Shown here piece by piece: positions 1-11,778 of a DNA stretch of 64,000 nucleotides. The notes under the pieces are model-generated. The model had not been told where the DNA came from. It was given only the letters and a program-made list of their open reading frames with translations, and searched no databases. Position numbers and translations under genes: made by a program. The stretch is from assembly GCA_933228675.1 (NCBI GenBank), contig OW121743.1, positions 80,037,995 to 80,101,994 of the forward strand. Reading direction: 5' to 3'. This DNA is from Stomorhina lunata (taxonomy: Eukaryota; Arthropoda; Insecta; Diptera; Rhiniidae). Each line of letters opens with the position of its first letter. The stretch's first letter is position 1.

Positions 1-712
1 TAGGACATCATTATCTTCCTTCAATTATTAAGAATCTTCAATTAAGATGCTCTTATTATTTTTCTCTTTAAGTCCCCCTCTTAACACCATCACATTAAGG
101 GAGTAAATACAATTTTACTCTGTTATTTATTTTAGTTCTTAACGAGTTGTGGTTGCGTGAGTCTCTGTTGGTGATCAAATTTAAATTAATTTATTAATAT
201 TTAAATAAATAAAAGAGCTTCTATCAAAAAAAATGTTTATAGATTATAATAAAAGTGTTTATAAGCATAATTCAATTAAATTTATTATATAAATACAAGT
301 TTTCCGCGATTTCAAGCGGTTTAAAGTTTGGCCCAAAAATTCTTTGTACTTATTTTTCAATGACTTGGAATTTTTTGTTGTTGTTTTTTTTAATGGCGGC
401 TTGTGTATTGAGTGTTGTTATTGTTTTATTTAGTGCGTGAAGTTGTTGTTGCTTTTAAAAATACATATTTCTTATTGTTGCTGTTATTAGAAAATATAAT
501 GTAAAGTAAATTATGTTGCAGTTTTACACAAAAGCTAAGGTAAGTTTTTTTTTGTTTTTACTTATTTTGTTTCCAACTGTAAAGTTGTAGGGGTGTAATG
601 TTAATTGTAACATTATGTTGTCGATTTACCAGAACTTTAACATTTAAGTTGTAAATTTAACAGGATTTAATGAATATGAAGTGATTTTACAACCATTTTT
701 CGATTCTTGTTA
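1..712. other. AT-rich sequence, no gene recognised
   Basis: No frame here looks like a conserved protein. The 61-codon frame at 255-440 is low in complexity and matches no family I know. An acceptor-like TTGCAG (516-521) and a donor-like AAGGTAAGT (537-545) frame an 18-base stretch, but nothing supports a real microexon. Confidence 0.4.
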
Positions 713-1475
713 GAAAAGGGTATTAAAAGTTTGTGCTGATGTACGTAACACATAGAAATATTGATCTTAGACCCACCTTTAAAAATACTAACATACTTAG
801 AATCACTTCCTGATTCGATTTAACGATGTATGTCCGTCCGTATGGTCGGCTGGTTACACCTCCATGTAAACCTTGTAATCAAAGTACAGGCCGCAATTCT
901 TAAGATAATTTAATGAAACTTGGTACAGATAATTCTTCTGTGGGACCATGACTATTGAAATTCATCAAAATCGATCCATTATTTAGGGTATCTCCTAAAT
1001 ATCTCACTTCCCGGAATTGGTATTTTGGCCACAAATAATAGTATATTTTCATGAAATTTTAAATATACACTGGCCATGTACATACACAAATTTCTGTGAA
1101 ATCGGTCCATATTTGACAATAGCTCCCATACAATTTTCTCTGTCAAAACTCACTAAATGAGACGAAAATCCCTAAAATGCTCGTAAATCTGAAGATAATG
1201 ATAATTTTGAGTTTATTTTTTCCATGAGCAATTCTTGTAAAAAACTGTAATCGAATTGCAAAATTTCGAGACATGTAATCGGTCTACATTTGACCATTGC
1301 TCTTATATAAGTCCCATTGACAAAAATAACTTATATGTATGAGTTTTAAGAAAATATCATACCAAACTTAGCAAATATTTGTCTTTATGCCCAAAAAATA
1401 ACAGATATTTGACCTCAGCGGTAAAGATTATCATAAGGTCGGGCTTGACCGACTATAGAACTTTCTTACTTGTTT
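713..1475 (+). mobile_element. DINE-1/mini-me-like Helentron copy
   Basis: A non-coding dispersed element of the type that recurs through this window. It begins near AAAAGGGTATTAAAAG, carries a short GTCCGTCC tract (about 833-842) followed by a conserved body, and ends with a hairpin (GTCGG at 1438-1442 with CCGAC at 1449-1453) and the terminal CTTTCTTACTTGTT. Known family traits that match are a GTCY microsatellite near the start, a short 3' hairpin and an end in CTTGTT. No Rep/helicase coding is visible, so it would depend on an autonomous partner. The first ~30 bases of the usual 5' end (TATACCCTTCACC) are degraded. Confidence 0.8.
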
Positions 1476-1476
1476 T

Positions 1477-1990
1477 TTATACCCTTGCGCTGAGGTTTGT
1501 AATGCAAAGAAATGTTGGCCACCTTTAAGTATATCACTCGACTAAGAATCACTTTCGAGTCGATTTAATGATGTCCGTTCGGCTGGATTTCATGCTGATA
1601 GACCATGATTTCTACTTTAAGCACCAATTCGAACAGTTATTTCGTGTACCTCCCATAAAACCGCCTTCCCGGAATAGAGTTTTTAGCCTTTAATAGCCAC
1701 AAATTTGTTTGTACTTCAATAAATTTCAGCAAAAATATTACCATATTTAGCCATATCTCCCAAACAAGACACACTCTCTAAAATCATTTAAATACCTAGA
1801 AAAATGTATAACATTTTTATTGATTTAAATATAATTAAATATAATTTAAATTTTCGAAAAAAAACTTTGCTTTTGTAAACATACACCAATAATCGACATT
1901 TTGGAACAATCGTTAAACATTTGACCCTAGCTCCCATATAAGACCCTCAACCGAATATATCTTACATAAATACATATGTAGATATATTAA
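1477..1990 (+). mobile_element. Divergent DINE-1-like copy, 3' truncated
   Basis: This lies head-to-tail directly after the preceding copy. It starts TATACCCTTGCGCTGAGG, closer to the Drosophila DINE-1 start than the other copies here, and includes the motif AATCACTTTCGAGTCGATTTAATGATGTCCG. It loses similarity near 1990, where Tc1-derived sequence follows. The missing 3' hairpin and CTTGTT end show that it is truncated. Confidence 0.65.
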
Positions 1991-2042
1991 AATCTATACT
2001 ACACCAGTCATCTGGCATCCATTCCTTTATAACCTTTCAGGT

Positions 2043-2488
2043 ATGCTTTTGGTCATTTTCTTGCTAAAACGTCAAACGTATTGGCTTTTCATCCACTTAT
2101 CCCTAATACCAAGTATTCGATGTAATGGACCCAAATCGTTATTAGAAAAACAACCTCAAGCCATGACATGGACTCCTCAAAATTGGAAAATCTTTTTATT
2201 TAGCGACGAGTCGAAATTTTATTTGACAAACACCTTGAACCCCGCAACAATAAAGTGTCTCAAAAACATGGAAGAGGCAGCGTAATGGTTTGGACTTGTT
2301 TTTCAGCTGACGGAGTAGGTCCATTCCATCAAATTAATGGAGTAGTGGACCGCTTAGAGTACAGAGATACATTTCAGACCCAAATGTTGTCACATGCAAA
2401 GTGGAATACGCCACTTCGACACTATAACGATCCGAAAAACATATCGAGGTTGGTCAAGCACTTTTTGAAAGCAAATTTAAGTCCTTGA
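2043..2488 (+). pseudogene. Tc1-type transposase remnant
   Basis: Two overlapping frames preserve part of the catalytic domain of a Tc1-like DDE transposase. The first (2043-2285) has WTPQNWKIFLFSDESKFYL, where SDE carries the first catalytic aspartate. A frameshift then moves the similarity to the second (2255-2488), with KHGRGSVMVWTCFSADGVGP and a degraded copy of the QQDNDPKHTS motif (HYNDPKNISRLVKHFL) that has lost the second aspartate. The N-terminal DNA-binding region and the DPNPIE-type third acidic motif are absent. No terminal inverted repeats were found around it. It cannot encode a working transposase and is older than the neighbouring element at 2754-4036, from which it differs in motif details. 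Confidence 0.8.
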
Positions 2489-2753
2489 TTTCTAACGTTT
2501 TATCTCCAAAATAAATAAAGATAACAATGAAAATCAAATTGAAACTTGATTCTTAATTTAAAATTATTTGATTAACTGGAAAAACTACCGAAACAGGAAC
2601 ATAATATCTATCCAAGACTAATTTAAGTACTCACTGTTCAAAAAGTTTTTGAATATTGAAGGTATCACAGTAAATTTAAAAGGTATTTAATTTGAAACAA
2701 AAAAACAATTTTTTGAAGGCAAACAAAATTATAATGCTTTTTAAAAGAACATA

Positions 2754-4036
2754 CACTCTAAATCATATGATTAGAACCACTTAAATTTCAGGTTTTAGCA
2801 GTCCATATCTTTTGAAGCGTTTCATCTTCAGCAAAAATTTTTGTATCGTAGTAAAGATAATTTTCCTGAGACTGCAGGAACTTTACTAGAATTTTCCACG
2901 ACAGTGTAAAAATGGCCTATTTTTCAATAAAGTCAGAAAAAAGCAAAAAAATCAATTCATATGATTAGAATTGAGAATTGCGTCAAATTCTGCACTAACT
3001 GTACCGCAAATCAGAACCCGAGCAGGTGTTTAGGCAAGTGTTTCAACAATATCAAGAGCCATTGCAAGCTGTGGGTATCTAAAATTAAAAAAGTTAAAGA
3101 AAAAGCCGCCTCTGAATAACGTACGCAAATAAACTCGATTACATTTTGCAAGAGAACATTTGAGTTGGGACGTTCAAATTAGAGGTCATATTAATGATTG
3201 GCGTACTATAGTTTTTACTGATGAAAAGAAATTTAATTTTGATGGACCGGACGGCCATAACTATTATTTTCATGATATGAGAAAAGAGGAACTGTTTTTG
3301 AACCGTCATCACAGCAGAAAGGATGAAGTTATGGTCTGGGGTGCAATAACTTATTACTACACAATAGATTTAGAATTTCAAAGTTCAAAAATAACTGGAG
3401 AAACCTATAAAACTCTATTTCAGTCGGCATTCCCCAAACTAAGTGAAATTTTTGAGCCTATGAATGGATTTTGCAACAAGATAATGCCCCAATTCATAAT
3501 ACGAGGGTGGTAAAGGAATTTATTTCGAGCCAAAATATTCGAATCCTTAACTGGCCCCCCCATACCCCCGATCTAAACATAATTGAAAATGTTTAAGGTT
3601 AGCTGTCGCGAAAGGTCTATGAGGGAGGAAGACAATTCGATAATAAGGAATCACAAATTCAAGGTATTAAGGACTAATGGAATGATATTTCTTTCGATTA
3701 TTTAAAATCACTTTATGATTCAATAAAACATCGCATATTTGAAGTTATAAATAAACTTATGATAAATGATAATTATTACCAAATAGAAAAGTAACGCGTT
3801 TTTAATTAAGATTAGTTAAGTGGTTCTAATATATGGACGGTAATTTCTTTGCTTTTTTCGGACATTTTTGCAAAAAGGCAATTTTTACACTATCGCTGTG
3901 AAATCTAGTGATAATGCTGTTAATTACTGCAATCGTAGGAAAATTACCTTTGCTACGGTACTACAATCTTAGTTGTGGACAAAACGCTTAAAAAAATATG
4001 GCCTGTTAATTGGTTCTTATCATATGATTTAGAGTG
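2754..4036 (+). mobile_element. Tc1-family DNA transposon, complete ends, dead
   Basis: A 1,283-bp element bounded by terminal inverted repeats beginning CACTCTAAATCATATGAT at both ends and flanked by TA on each side (2752-2753 and 4037-4038), the target duplication of Tc1/mariner elements. The CATATGATTAGAA motif recurs inside the left end (about 2959-2971), and a related AAGTGGTTCTAATATATGG lies inside the right end (about 3816-3836). This resembles the IR/DR arrangement of long-ended Tc1 elements such as Minos or Sleeping Beauty. The internal transposase is broken (see 3056-3597). Confidence 0.88.
3056..3597 (+). pseudogene. Tc1 (DD34E) transposase pseudogene
   Basis: The conceptual product keeps the catalytic core of a Tc1 transposase: WRTIVFTDEKKFNFDGPDG (first aspartate), then VMVWGAI. 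After a one-base frameshift near 3470 it continues with LQQDNAPIHNTR (second aspartate) and HTPDLNIIEN (third acidic residue, glutamate). There are 34 residues between the second and third acidic positions, so this is DD34E. Disabling changes are an in-frame TAA upstream of LHFAREHLSW, the frameshift, a stop directly after IIENV, and loss of most of the N-terminal helix-turn-helix region. It lies inside the element at 2754-4036 and shares its orientation. Confidence 0.85.
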
Positions 4037-4574
4037 TATCTAATAAAAATGGTACTTAAAAGTACATTTTATTTTGTATTTGGTACAAAATTTAAAAAAA
4101 CAATTTTCCATCCTTTCTCATTAACATAAAATTTTAAATTTTAATCTTAAATCTCTGTAGAAAACTATTAATTCAAAATAATGATGCATTAAATATTTAT
4201 ATAAAAAATATGAAAATTTTATATAAAATTTACGCATATTTTTAAATATTAAATTATAGTTGTTTTGCATAATATACTCCAAAAATTCTATCCATTCGAG
4301 ATTGTGTGTTTATGGAAATTAGTATGTGTGATTAGAGAATTTGGCGCCAATTAAATACCAACATAGAAATTTTAATTATTTTGGTATCAAGTCGTAAGTG
4401 TTGTCCTAATTCAACTGCCACAGAATTAAGTATTGAGCATTTTTTTAACATTTCTATGTGTGTTGCACTATTGATGTATATGTATACAATTTTATTCTAA
4501 AACAAGTAAGAAAAGCTATAGTCGGTCAAGCCTGACTATATCATACCCTTCACTACTAAGGTCAAATATGGAAT

Positions 4575-5838
4575 GGGTGTTTTTTGTAGAGGTATAGAAC
4601 TTCGAATTCAAATAAAACACAAGAAAATCGTTTTAATGTCCATCAATTTGGCTTTATTGGAAGGATAATTTTATGCCATTAATGTTTAAATATGATTTCG
4701 GACATGTGCCCGCCGCGGCTGGCTCGAATAAACCCAATTCTATAGGTCCAATTTTCAACTACTTTTTCGAGCATATGGGGCCGTATGTTGGCAATAACGC
4801 CACGAATGTTGGCTTCCAAGTCCCCTAACGTTTCTGGTTTGTTGGCGTAGACGAGCGACTTCACATATCCCCAAAGAAAAAAATCCAGTGGTGTCAAAGC
4901 GCACGATCTTGGTGGCCAATTGACAGGTGCATTCCGCGAAATTATGCGCTCATCGAATGTTTCCTTCAATAAATCAATTGTGACGTGCGCTGTGTGGCAT
5001 GTAGCGCCGTCTTGTTGGAACCACAACTCATCCACATTCATGCCTCTATACCGGTCTCCATTTATGGTAACTGACTCTCCAGCATTATTTCGGAAGAAGT
5101 ATGGCCCAATGACTCCACCAGCCCATAGAGCACACCAAACAGTCAGTTTTTGTGGATGTAATGGCGTCTCAAGGGTCTCATGTAGATTCTCTTCACTCCA
5201 AATGCGGCAATTTTGCTTGTTGACGTAGCCATTTAACCAAAAATGAGCCTCACCACTGAACAAAATTTTGCGATGGAAATCAGCATCGAGATCAATCTCA
5301 TTTTCGGCCCATACACCAAAATCACGACGCATTGCATGGTCTCGCGGCTTTAATTCTTGCACAAGCTGGATCTTGTAAGGTCGCAAGCCAAGATCTTTGC
5401 GCAAAATCTTCCATAAAGTTGATGGACAAAGCTCCAACTGCTGTGCACGGTGGCGAATCGATTCATTCGGATCCTCTTCAACACTTTGCTCTACAGCGGC
5501 AATTGTTTCTTCGGTGCGCACTGTTCGACGTCGCTGCGGATGCGTATTATCACATAGAGTAAACGTAGTGCGAAAACGATCCATGGTTAACCGAATTAAT
5601 TGCTCTGATGGACGATTAAGTCGACCATAAAATGGACGGAGCTTGCGGTAAACTTCGCGAACTGAACCATTATTTTCGAAATAAATTTGCACGATTTGCA
5701 AGCGTTGTTCTTTTGTTAACCTGTTCATGATGAAATGGCAAACCAAACTAAATATTAATCACTTGACAGCTGACAAAATGGCCGCCAGTTAAAAAAGTGA
5801 TGCCAACTTAAATTTCTATACCTCAATAAAAAACACCC
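4575..5838 (-). mobile_element. DD41D (rosa-type) mariner-like transposon
   Basis: An element of about 1,264 bp with imperfect terminal inverted repeats: GGGTGTTTTTTGTAGAGGTA at the left and, on the opposite strand at the right, GGGTGTTTTTTATTGAGGTA. It carries one transposase frame on the minus strand (4679-5728). A TA target duplication cannot be read with confidence next to the GGG/CCC ends, so the exact ends may be a base or two off. It lies inside a DINE copy. Family assignment rests on the D-41-D spacing in the protein. Confidence 0.85.
4679..5728 (-). pseudogene. Mariner-like DD41D transposase, catalytically dead
   Basis: An uninterrupted 349-codon frame starting at the ATG of MNRLTKEQRLQIVQ. 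An upstream TTG in frame is not a credible start. The N-terminus is a helix-turn-helix region (about residues 1-120, with LRPFYGRLNRPSEQLIR and CPSTLWKILRKDLGLRPYKI). The catalytic domain has KILFSGEAHF, WFQQDGATCHTA and NWPPRSCALTPLDFFLWGY. D240 and D282 are 41 residues apart, the DD41D signature of rosa/Crmar2-like elements in flies. The first catalytic aspartate, expected in FSDEAHF, is glycine (G159), so strand cleavage should be abolished. SCAL also replaces the usual SCDL. From my memory of the family, roughly a dozen residues appear to be missing before WFQQDG (RYRGM joins NVDELW). The frame has no stops, so decay may be recent. Confidence 0.88.
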
Positions 5839-5890
5839 GATACAAACAATTAAAGAGTTTTCCTTAAGTCTTAGAGACATACATACATAT

Positions 5891-6830
5891 TAGAGTGGGT
5901 CGATTTGTATGGGAGCCAAAAAACGCAACAATCGTATAGCAAAATCGAAATCTGCACCTGATTCTAAAAAAAATAGTTTTGGATATAATTCGATATCTTG
6001 AGAACTAATAAAGGTATCTTAATGAAACTTCAGGTGGATAAAGCTGGTGAGTTTCCACAAAATATGGGCTACAGTAAGGCGTAGTAGAATGCCACTGGGC
6101 TCTCAAGCGTGAAACCAATGTTTAATATCTCGAAGTAATTTTGTTCTTAAAATTCACCAAAGTCCTATTTATGCTCTGAACGTATATTAGATTATACATT
6201 TGGAAAGAGCATTCAAATATATATTAAAATTAGTTTTAATTTTGTGATTATCTCTTTTATCTTTCAAGATATTTAGTGTTGAACATTTGTTGCACATAAC
6301 AATTCGTCAAATATATATTAAAATTTTATGATAATTGAACGAAGCAAAGATTTAACACTAAAGATCTTGAAACATAAATGAGATATTCGCACAGTAAAAC
6401 ACAGTTATAAAAGATATTTGAATGCTCTTTCCAAATGTATAATCAGATATACGTTCAGAGCATAAATGGAACTTTGGTGAATTTTAAGAACGAAATTTCT
6501 TCGACATGTTAAACTTTGGTTTCACATTTGGGAGCCTAATGACATTCTACTAAGCTCTACTGTAGCTCATATTTTGTGGAAACTCAAAAGCTTTGTCCAC
6601 CTGAAGTTTCACTGAGATATCTTCATCAGTTCTCAAGATATCGAATTATATCCAAAACTATTTTTTTCCAAAATTCTATTCAATATGTAGGAAGTGAATA
6701 TTTTCAGGCCTCGCGGCGCTAGCTAGGATTTCATTTTTGACACCTGGTTTCTTAGAGAAACTTTCTTAGAATCAGGTGCAGATTTCGATTTTGCTATACG
6801 ATTGTTCACTAGAAAAATCGACCCACCCTA
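5891..6830. mobile_element. Non-autonomous hAT-type foldback element
   Basis: A 940-bp element that is almost entirely one long imperfect inverted repeat. The left end reads TAGAGTGGGTCGATTT; the right end, read on the other strand, is TAGGGTGGGTCGATTT. Arms pair throughout, for example GCTCTGAACGTATATTAGAT near 6174 with its complement near 6455. It is flanked by an 8-bp direct repeat ATACATAT (5883-5890 and 6831-6838), the duplication length made by hAT transposases. No coding capacity is visible. It is inserted in the interrupted DINE copy at 4501-7461. Confidence 0.85.
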
Positions 6831-7461
6831 ATACATATACTATGTGCTATTTTTTCAAAATTTCGAGATATATGTCATTTCCGGCTAAGGGCCTGATATG
6901 GGATCTAGGGTCAGTTGTGGACCGATTGTTACCAAATTTTGGTTATTGGTTTATATTTACAAAATATTTATCTGTGTAAAGTTTAAGTAGTCAAATGCAT
7001 TTAACTTTAGAATTATTAACGTTTTTGTACATTTATGTCCATATAAACGTCTTTCGAGAATGTGTCAAATATGGGCCGATTTCTACAAAATTGGGTACAC
7101 TGATTAAGTTTATGATAAGCAATATTTGTGCTCAATATTATTAAAATACAGTTAAATTTGTGGCTGTAAAGGACAACAACTCTATTCCGGGAAGACATCC
7201 CTATGGGAGGTACCCGAAATAGTAATCCGATTTCGCCCAAAAAGTATAGGGATCGTCCTTGGACCAAAATATAAGCCTGTGCCAAATTTCATCAAATTAT
7301 CTGTAGAATGATAACAAGCTTATATGGATAACCGGCCAGCCAGCCGGACGGACATTGTTAAAACAACTCAAAAAGTGATTCTAAGTCGATTGATTTAGAT
7401 TTCTATGACATCAGCACAAACCCAATATACCCTTTCCACCTATGGTGGTGAAGGGTATAAA

Positions 7462-8987
7462 AACTATTTTTATACTGAAATTTATTCTGCATAGAAAAAC
7501 GTTTTTAATGAACAAATTTTCTTTGAACAATTTTCTATAGAAACATGTTTTTATTCAGTTTTAGAAAATTTGTTGATCCTTAAGCTACACTACATTTCAA
7601 AAATTTCGTTACTCCCAAAAGTAGATTACAATTTTTGTTTAATAGTTTCAAATACACATAAAATTAAGTTCCTTCTTGATTCTAATTTGTTACAGTTCAA
7701 TTTTACCTATTTTAGAATTTATTTGGTTTACTTTTCCCAATGTAATGTTTATACAACTAAATAGTCATAATATTTACTTACACACAAATATTTGTATGTA
7801 TGTAATTCATCCAGGAACACAATTGTCCTAGTACGCACACACACAGACAATTACTGGAACGTATGTGGTCATGGATGGGCGTTAGTAACATTTACCAACA
7901 TAACTGTAATGTTTACAATTCATGTATCCGCATAGCATTGAAAAATTACAACAAATTGTTGATTTCCGGCCGATATTTTGAATACATACAAATATTCATA
8001 CACATATTTCCGTTGTTCTTTTTTTTCATTTGTACAAAATTTAAATGATACATTGTTCAACAATAAACAAAATAAATGTTTTGTTAACAATACTTTAAAA
8101 ATTTAGCAAGAGATTTAAATGGTATTGTAATATTTATAAGGCAAATGCATACGAGTACTAAAAAAGAAAAAAAAAACAAGGTCCACAAATATGGAGCACT
8201 ATCAAATTCATTACGAATCAAGATGTGAGAGATTTTCGGTGCATAATTAAAGGGGTTTAATGAAATTGAGATATTTTTTTAAATAATATTAAAGATTTTA
8301 AAGTAAATGCTAATTCCAAATCTGGTATTTGATAACATTCGAAATTAAAACTATCTCATTGCATACTTTAGGGTGTTTGAAGAAAATAATCATATTTTTA
8401 TTACAAAAAATTAAACAATAAATTTAAAAACCTATTTTTTGTTTATAAAAACATATTGATTTAATCAAGACCTTTCACTCATTATTAACTTTCATAAACA
8501 GTCATAAATGGATACCATAAAAAATATAAAATTTATTTAAAACCCCTAAACTATGCTACAAAACCTTGTAAAAAAATCTCTAGTAGGGAATAGAAAGGAA
8601 TAGAACCTTTAAAAAATATCATTATCATTGTCTTTGCAAATTATTTTAGTTGCCCCACTGTGCTTTGCAATTTTTTGTATACATTACGGTCATTGAAATG
8701 TAAGAATATGAAATAATCACAAACAAAATATCTTCCTCCAAACAAAAAAAAAAAATTGTTCCAGGCAATAACCAAGAGACTATGAGAACTCAATTTACAG
8801 ATTTTCCATATGAGAAAGTTGTTAATTTGTTTGAAAGTAAATGAAAGGATACATGTGCATGTGGTAGAAATGTGGATGTATGTGTGTTCCTGTTTGCAAA
8901 TCCTGTCTACAGTACATGCCCATGTTCAAATAACTTGTAACAAATTGTATGAAGAGATTGTTAAATCCTCTATTTGAATTCTTGCAG
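7462..8987. other. AT-rich sequence, no gene recognised
   Basis: Only short low-complexity frames occur here. TGCCCCACTGTGC at 8651-8663 resembles, in inverted form, the motif bordering the satellite at 8988-8999 (see findings). Fragments such as TTTTCTATAGAAAC (about 7530) look like stray satellite units. Confidence 0.4.
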
Positions 8988-9000
8988 TGCACAATGGGGG

Positions 9001-11778
9001 ATTTATATTTTTTTTTTTAATTTCTTTTTCCGAAAATGTTGCCTCTTTTTATAGAAAAAATCTCTATAGCTTTTTCTTTAGAGTATTTTCTCTGTAAATT
9101 TTTGTATAGAACATTTTCTCTGAAATTTTTTCTATGCAGAATTTTCTTAACAAATTTTTCTATAAAATATTTTTTCCGTAAATTTTTCTATAGAACATTT
9201 TCTTTGCGAATTCTTCTATAGAAATTTTATTCTGTAAATTTTTCTATAGAATTTTTTTTTGTAAATTTTTCTATAATTTCTTTTTTTTGTAAATTTCTAA
9301 ATTTTTTTCTGAAAATTTTTTTATAGAAAATTTTTTCTGTAAATTTTCTTTGTAAATTTTTTTATATAAATTTTTTTCTGAAATTTTTCTGTAGAAAATT
9401 TTCTCTGTAAATTTTTCTATAGAAAATTTTCTCTGTAAATTTTTCTATAGAAAATTTTCTCTGTAAATTTTTTAATAGAAAATAGAATCTCTAAATTTTT
9501 TTTGGAAATATTTCTTAGAAAATTTTTTTTATAGAAAATTTTTCTATAGAAAATTTCTTCTGTAATTTTTTCTATAGAAAATTCTTCTATAAAAAATTTT
9601 TTTCTGTAAATTTTTCTATAAACATTTTTTTCTGTAAATTTTCTATAGAAAATTTTTTCTGTTAATTTTTGTTTAGAAAATTTTCTCTGTAAATTTATAT
9701 AGCAAATGTTTTCTGTATATTTTTTAATAAAAAAATGTTTCTATAAATTTTTTCTGAAAATGTTTCTTAGAAATTTTTTTTATAGAAAATTTCTTCTGCA
9801 AATTTTTCTATAGAAAATATCTTCTGCATATTTTTCTATAGAAAATTTCTTCTATTAAAAATTATTTCTGTAATTTCTTCTATAAAAAATTTTTTGTGAA
9901 AAGTAATAGGAGAATACACAATCAATTAAACGTAGTGATGTTCGATCAAACTCAATGAGTTAAATTGATGATTATCTCTGCAATTTGATAACTCGACTGT
10001 GGTCGAGGGCGCTAAGTGCTGATGACGTCCTGTGGCGGGACAGAAATTGCAATCCACTAGCCGCGTTCAAAAATAATTTTTTCAGTTTTTCTCCACATTA
10101 TTACTTTCAAATTTTCAAATTTATAATTTGAAAATTAAAAAATGAACTCAAGCCTGATTAATCCTAATTTTTCAATTAAAATTTTTTTACTGTAAATTTT
10201 TGTTAAGAAAATTTTTTTTGTAAATTTTTATATAGAAAATTTTTTCTGTAAATTTTTCTATAGAAAATATTTTATGAAAATTTTTCTATAAAAATTTTTT
10301 CTGTAAATTTTTCTATAGATAATTTTGTCTGTGAATTTTTCTATAGAACATTTTTTCTGTAATTTTTTTTAAAGAAAATTGTTCCTGTAATTTTTTTTGT
10401 AAATTTTTCTATAGAAACTTTTTTCTTTGAAACTTTTTTTAGAAAAATTTTCTTAAGAAATTTTTTTCTAAAATTTGTTTTTAGAATTTTTTTTTGTAAA
10501 TCTTTGCATTTTGTTTATAAATTTTTCTATAAAAAATTTTATCTGTACATTTTTCTATAGAAAATTTTCTTTATAAATTTTTCTATAGAAAATTTTTTCT
10601 GTAAATTTTCATGCTGAAAATTTTTTCTGTAAAATTTTCTGTAGAAATTTTTTTCTGTAAATTTTTTTGTAGAAACTTTTCTATAGAAATGTTTTTTGTA
10701 AATTTTTCTACCAACATTTTTGTCTCTATAAATTTTTCTATAGAAAATTTTCTCTGTAAGTTTTTCTATAGAAATTTTTTTTTGTTAATTTTTCTATAGA
10801 AAATTTTGTACATAAATTTTTTCAGGAAATTTTTTTATAGATATTTTTTGTGTAAATTTTTCTATAGAAAATTTTCTCTGTAAATTTTTCTATAAAAAAC
10901 TTTTTCTGTAAATTTTTCTATATATTTTTTTTAATTTTTCTATAAACAATTTTTTCTGTAAATTTTTCTTTAGACATTTTTTTCTGTAAATATTTTTATA
11001 TGAATTTTTTCTGTAAATTCTTCCAAGAAAAACTTTCTTTGTAAATTTTTCTAACGAAAATTTTCTCTGTAAATTTTTCTATAGAAAATTTCGTATGTAA
11101 ATTTTTCTATAAAACATTTTCTTCTGTAAATTTTTCAATAGAAATGTTTTTTTATAAATTTTTCTATAGAAAATTTTGTCTATAAATTTTTGTATAGGAA
11201 ATTTTTTCTGTAAATTTTTCTATAGAAAATTTTCTCTGTAAATTTTTCTATAAAAATTCTTTCTCTATAAAAAATGTAAATTTTTCTATAGAAATTTTTT
11301 TCTGTAAATATTTTTATATGAAATTTTTTCTGTAAATTCTTCTAGAGAAAATTTTCTTTGTAAATTTTTCTATAGAAAAATGTTTCTATAAATTTTTGTA
11401 TAGAAATTTTTTTTTTGTAAATTTCTTTAAGAAAAATTTTCTCTTTAAAATTATCTATAAAATATTTTCTGGAAATTATTCTTTGGACAATTTTTTTTTG
11501 TAAATTTTTTTGTAGAAAATTTTTTCTGTAAATTTTTCTATAGAAAATTTTATCTGTAAATTTTTCTGTAAACAGTTTTTTTTGTAAATTTTCCTGTAGA
11601 CATTTTCTCTGTAAATTTTTCTATAGAAAATTTTCTCTGTAAATGTTTCTTTAGAAAATTTTTCGATAGAAATTTTTCTGTTGTAATTTTTTCCTTAGAA
11701 AGTTTTCCACAAATTTTTCAGTATAAAATTTTTTCTTCAAATTTTTCTATTGAAAAATTTTTTCTTATAATTATTCTG
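9001..11778. repeat. AT minisatellite, ~28-bp unit, interrupted
   Basis: A degenerate tandem array whose unit combines AAATTTTTCTATAGAAAATT with TTTTCTCTG, about 28 bp per unit. Units vary in T-run length and in small indels. A non-repetitive stretch at about 9898-10175 splits it. The array is bordered by TGCACAATGGGG (8988-8999) and its exact complement CCCCATTGTGCA (11779-11790). Small frames read from it consist of repeated FSVKFSIE-type residues and are not genes. Confidence 0.9.

Larger units (their letters stand above)
4501..7461 (-). mobile_element. DINE-1-like copy split by two insertions
   Basis: On the minus strand this copy runs from TATACCC near 7455 to the terminal AACAAGTAAGAAA complement at 4501. 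The hairpin end lies at 4501-4540, the conserved body at about 6850-7350, the CCGGCCAGCCAGCCGGACGG (GTCY-type) tract near 7330, and the start near 7440-7461. A mariner (4575-5838) and a foldback element (5891-6830) interrupt it; the pieces between and beside them are collinear with uninterrupted copies at 28545 and 35916. The host copy must therefore be older than both insertions. Confidence 0.75.

Noticed and set aside
516..545. 18-base microexon between TTGCAG and GTAAGT
   Set aside because: Matches this short occur by chance and there is no neighbouring exon to join.
4920..5630. Plus-strand frames of 76-102 codons
   Set aside because: They are antisense to the mariner transposase and have no family resemblance.
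5744..5746. TTG as start of the mariner transposase, six codons before the ATG
   Set aside because: Eukaryotic translation normally uses ATG, and the family starts near MNRLTKEQ.
9036..10799. Small frames with repeated FSVKFSIE-like residues
   Set aside because: They are direct translations of the 28-bp satellite.
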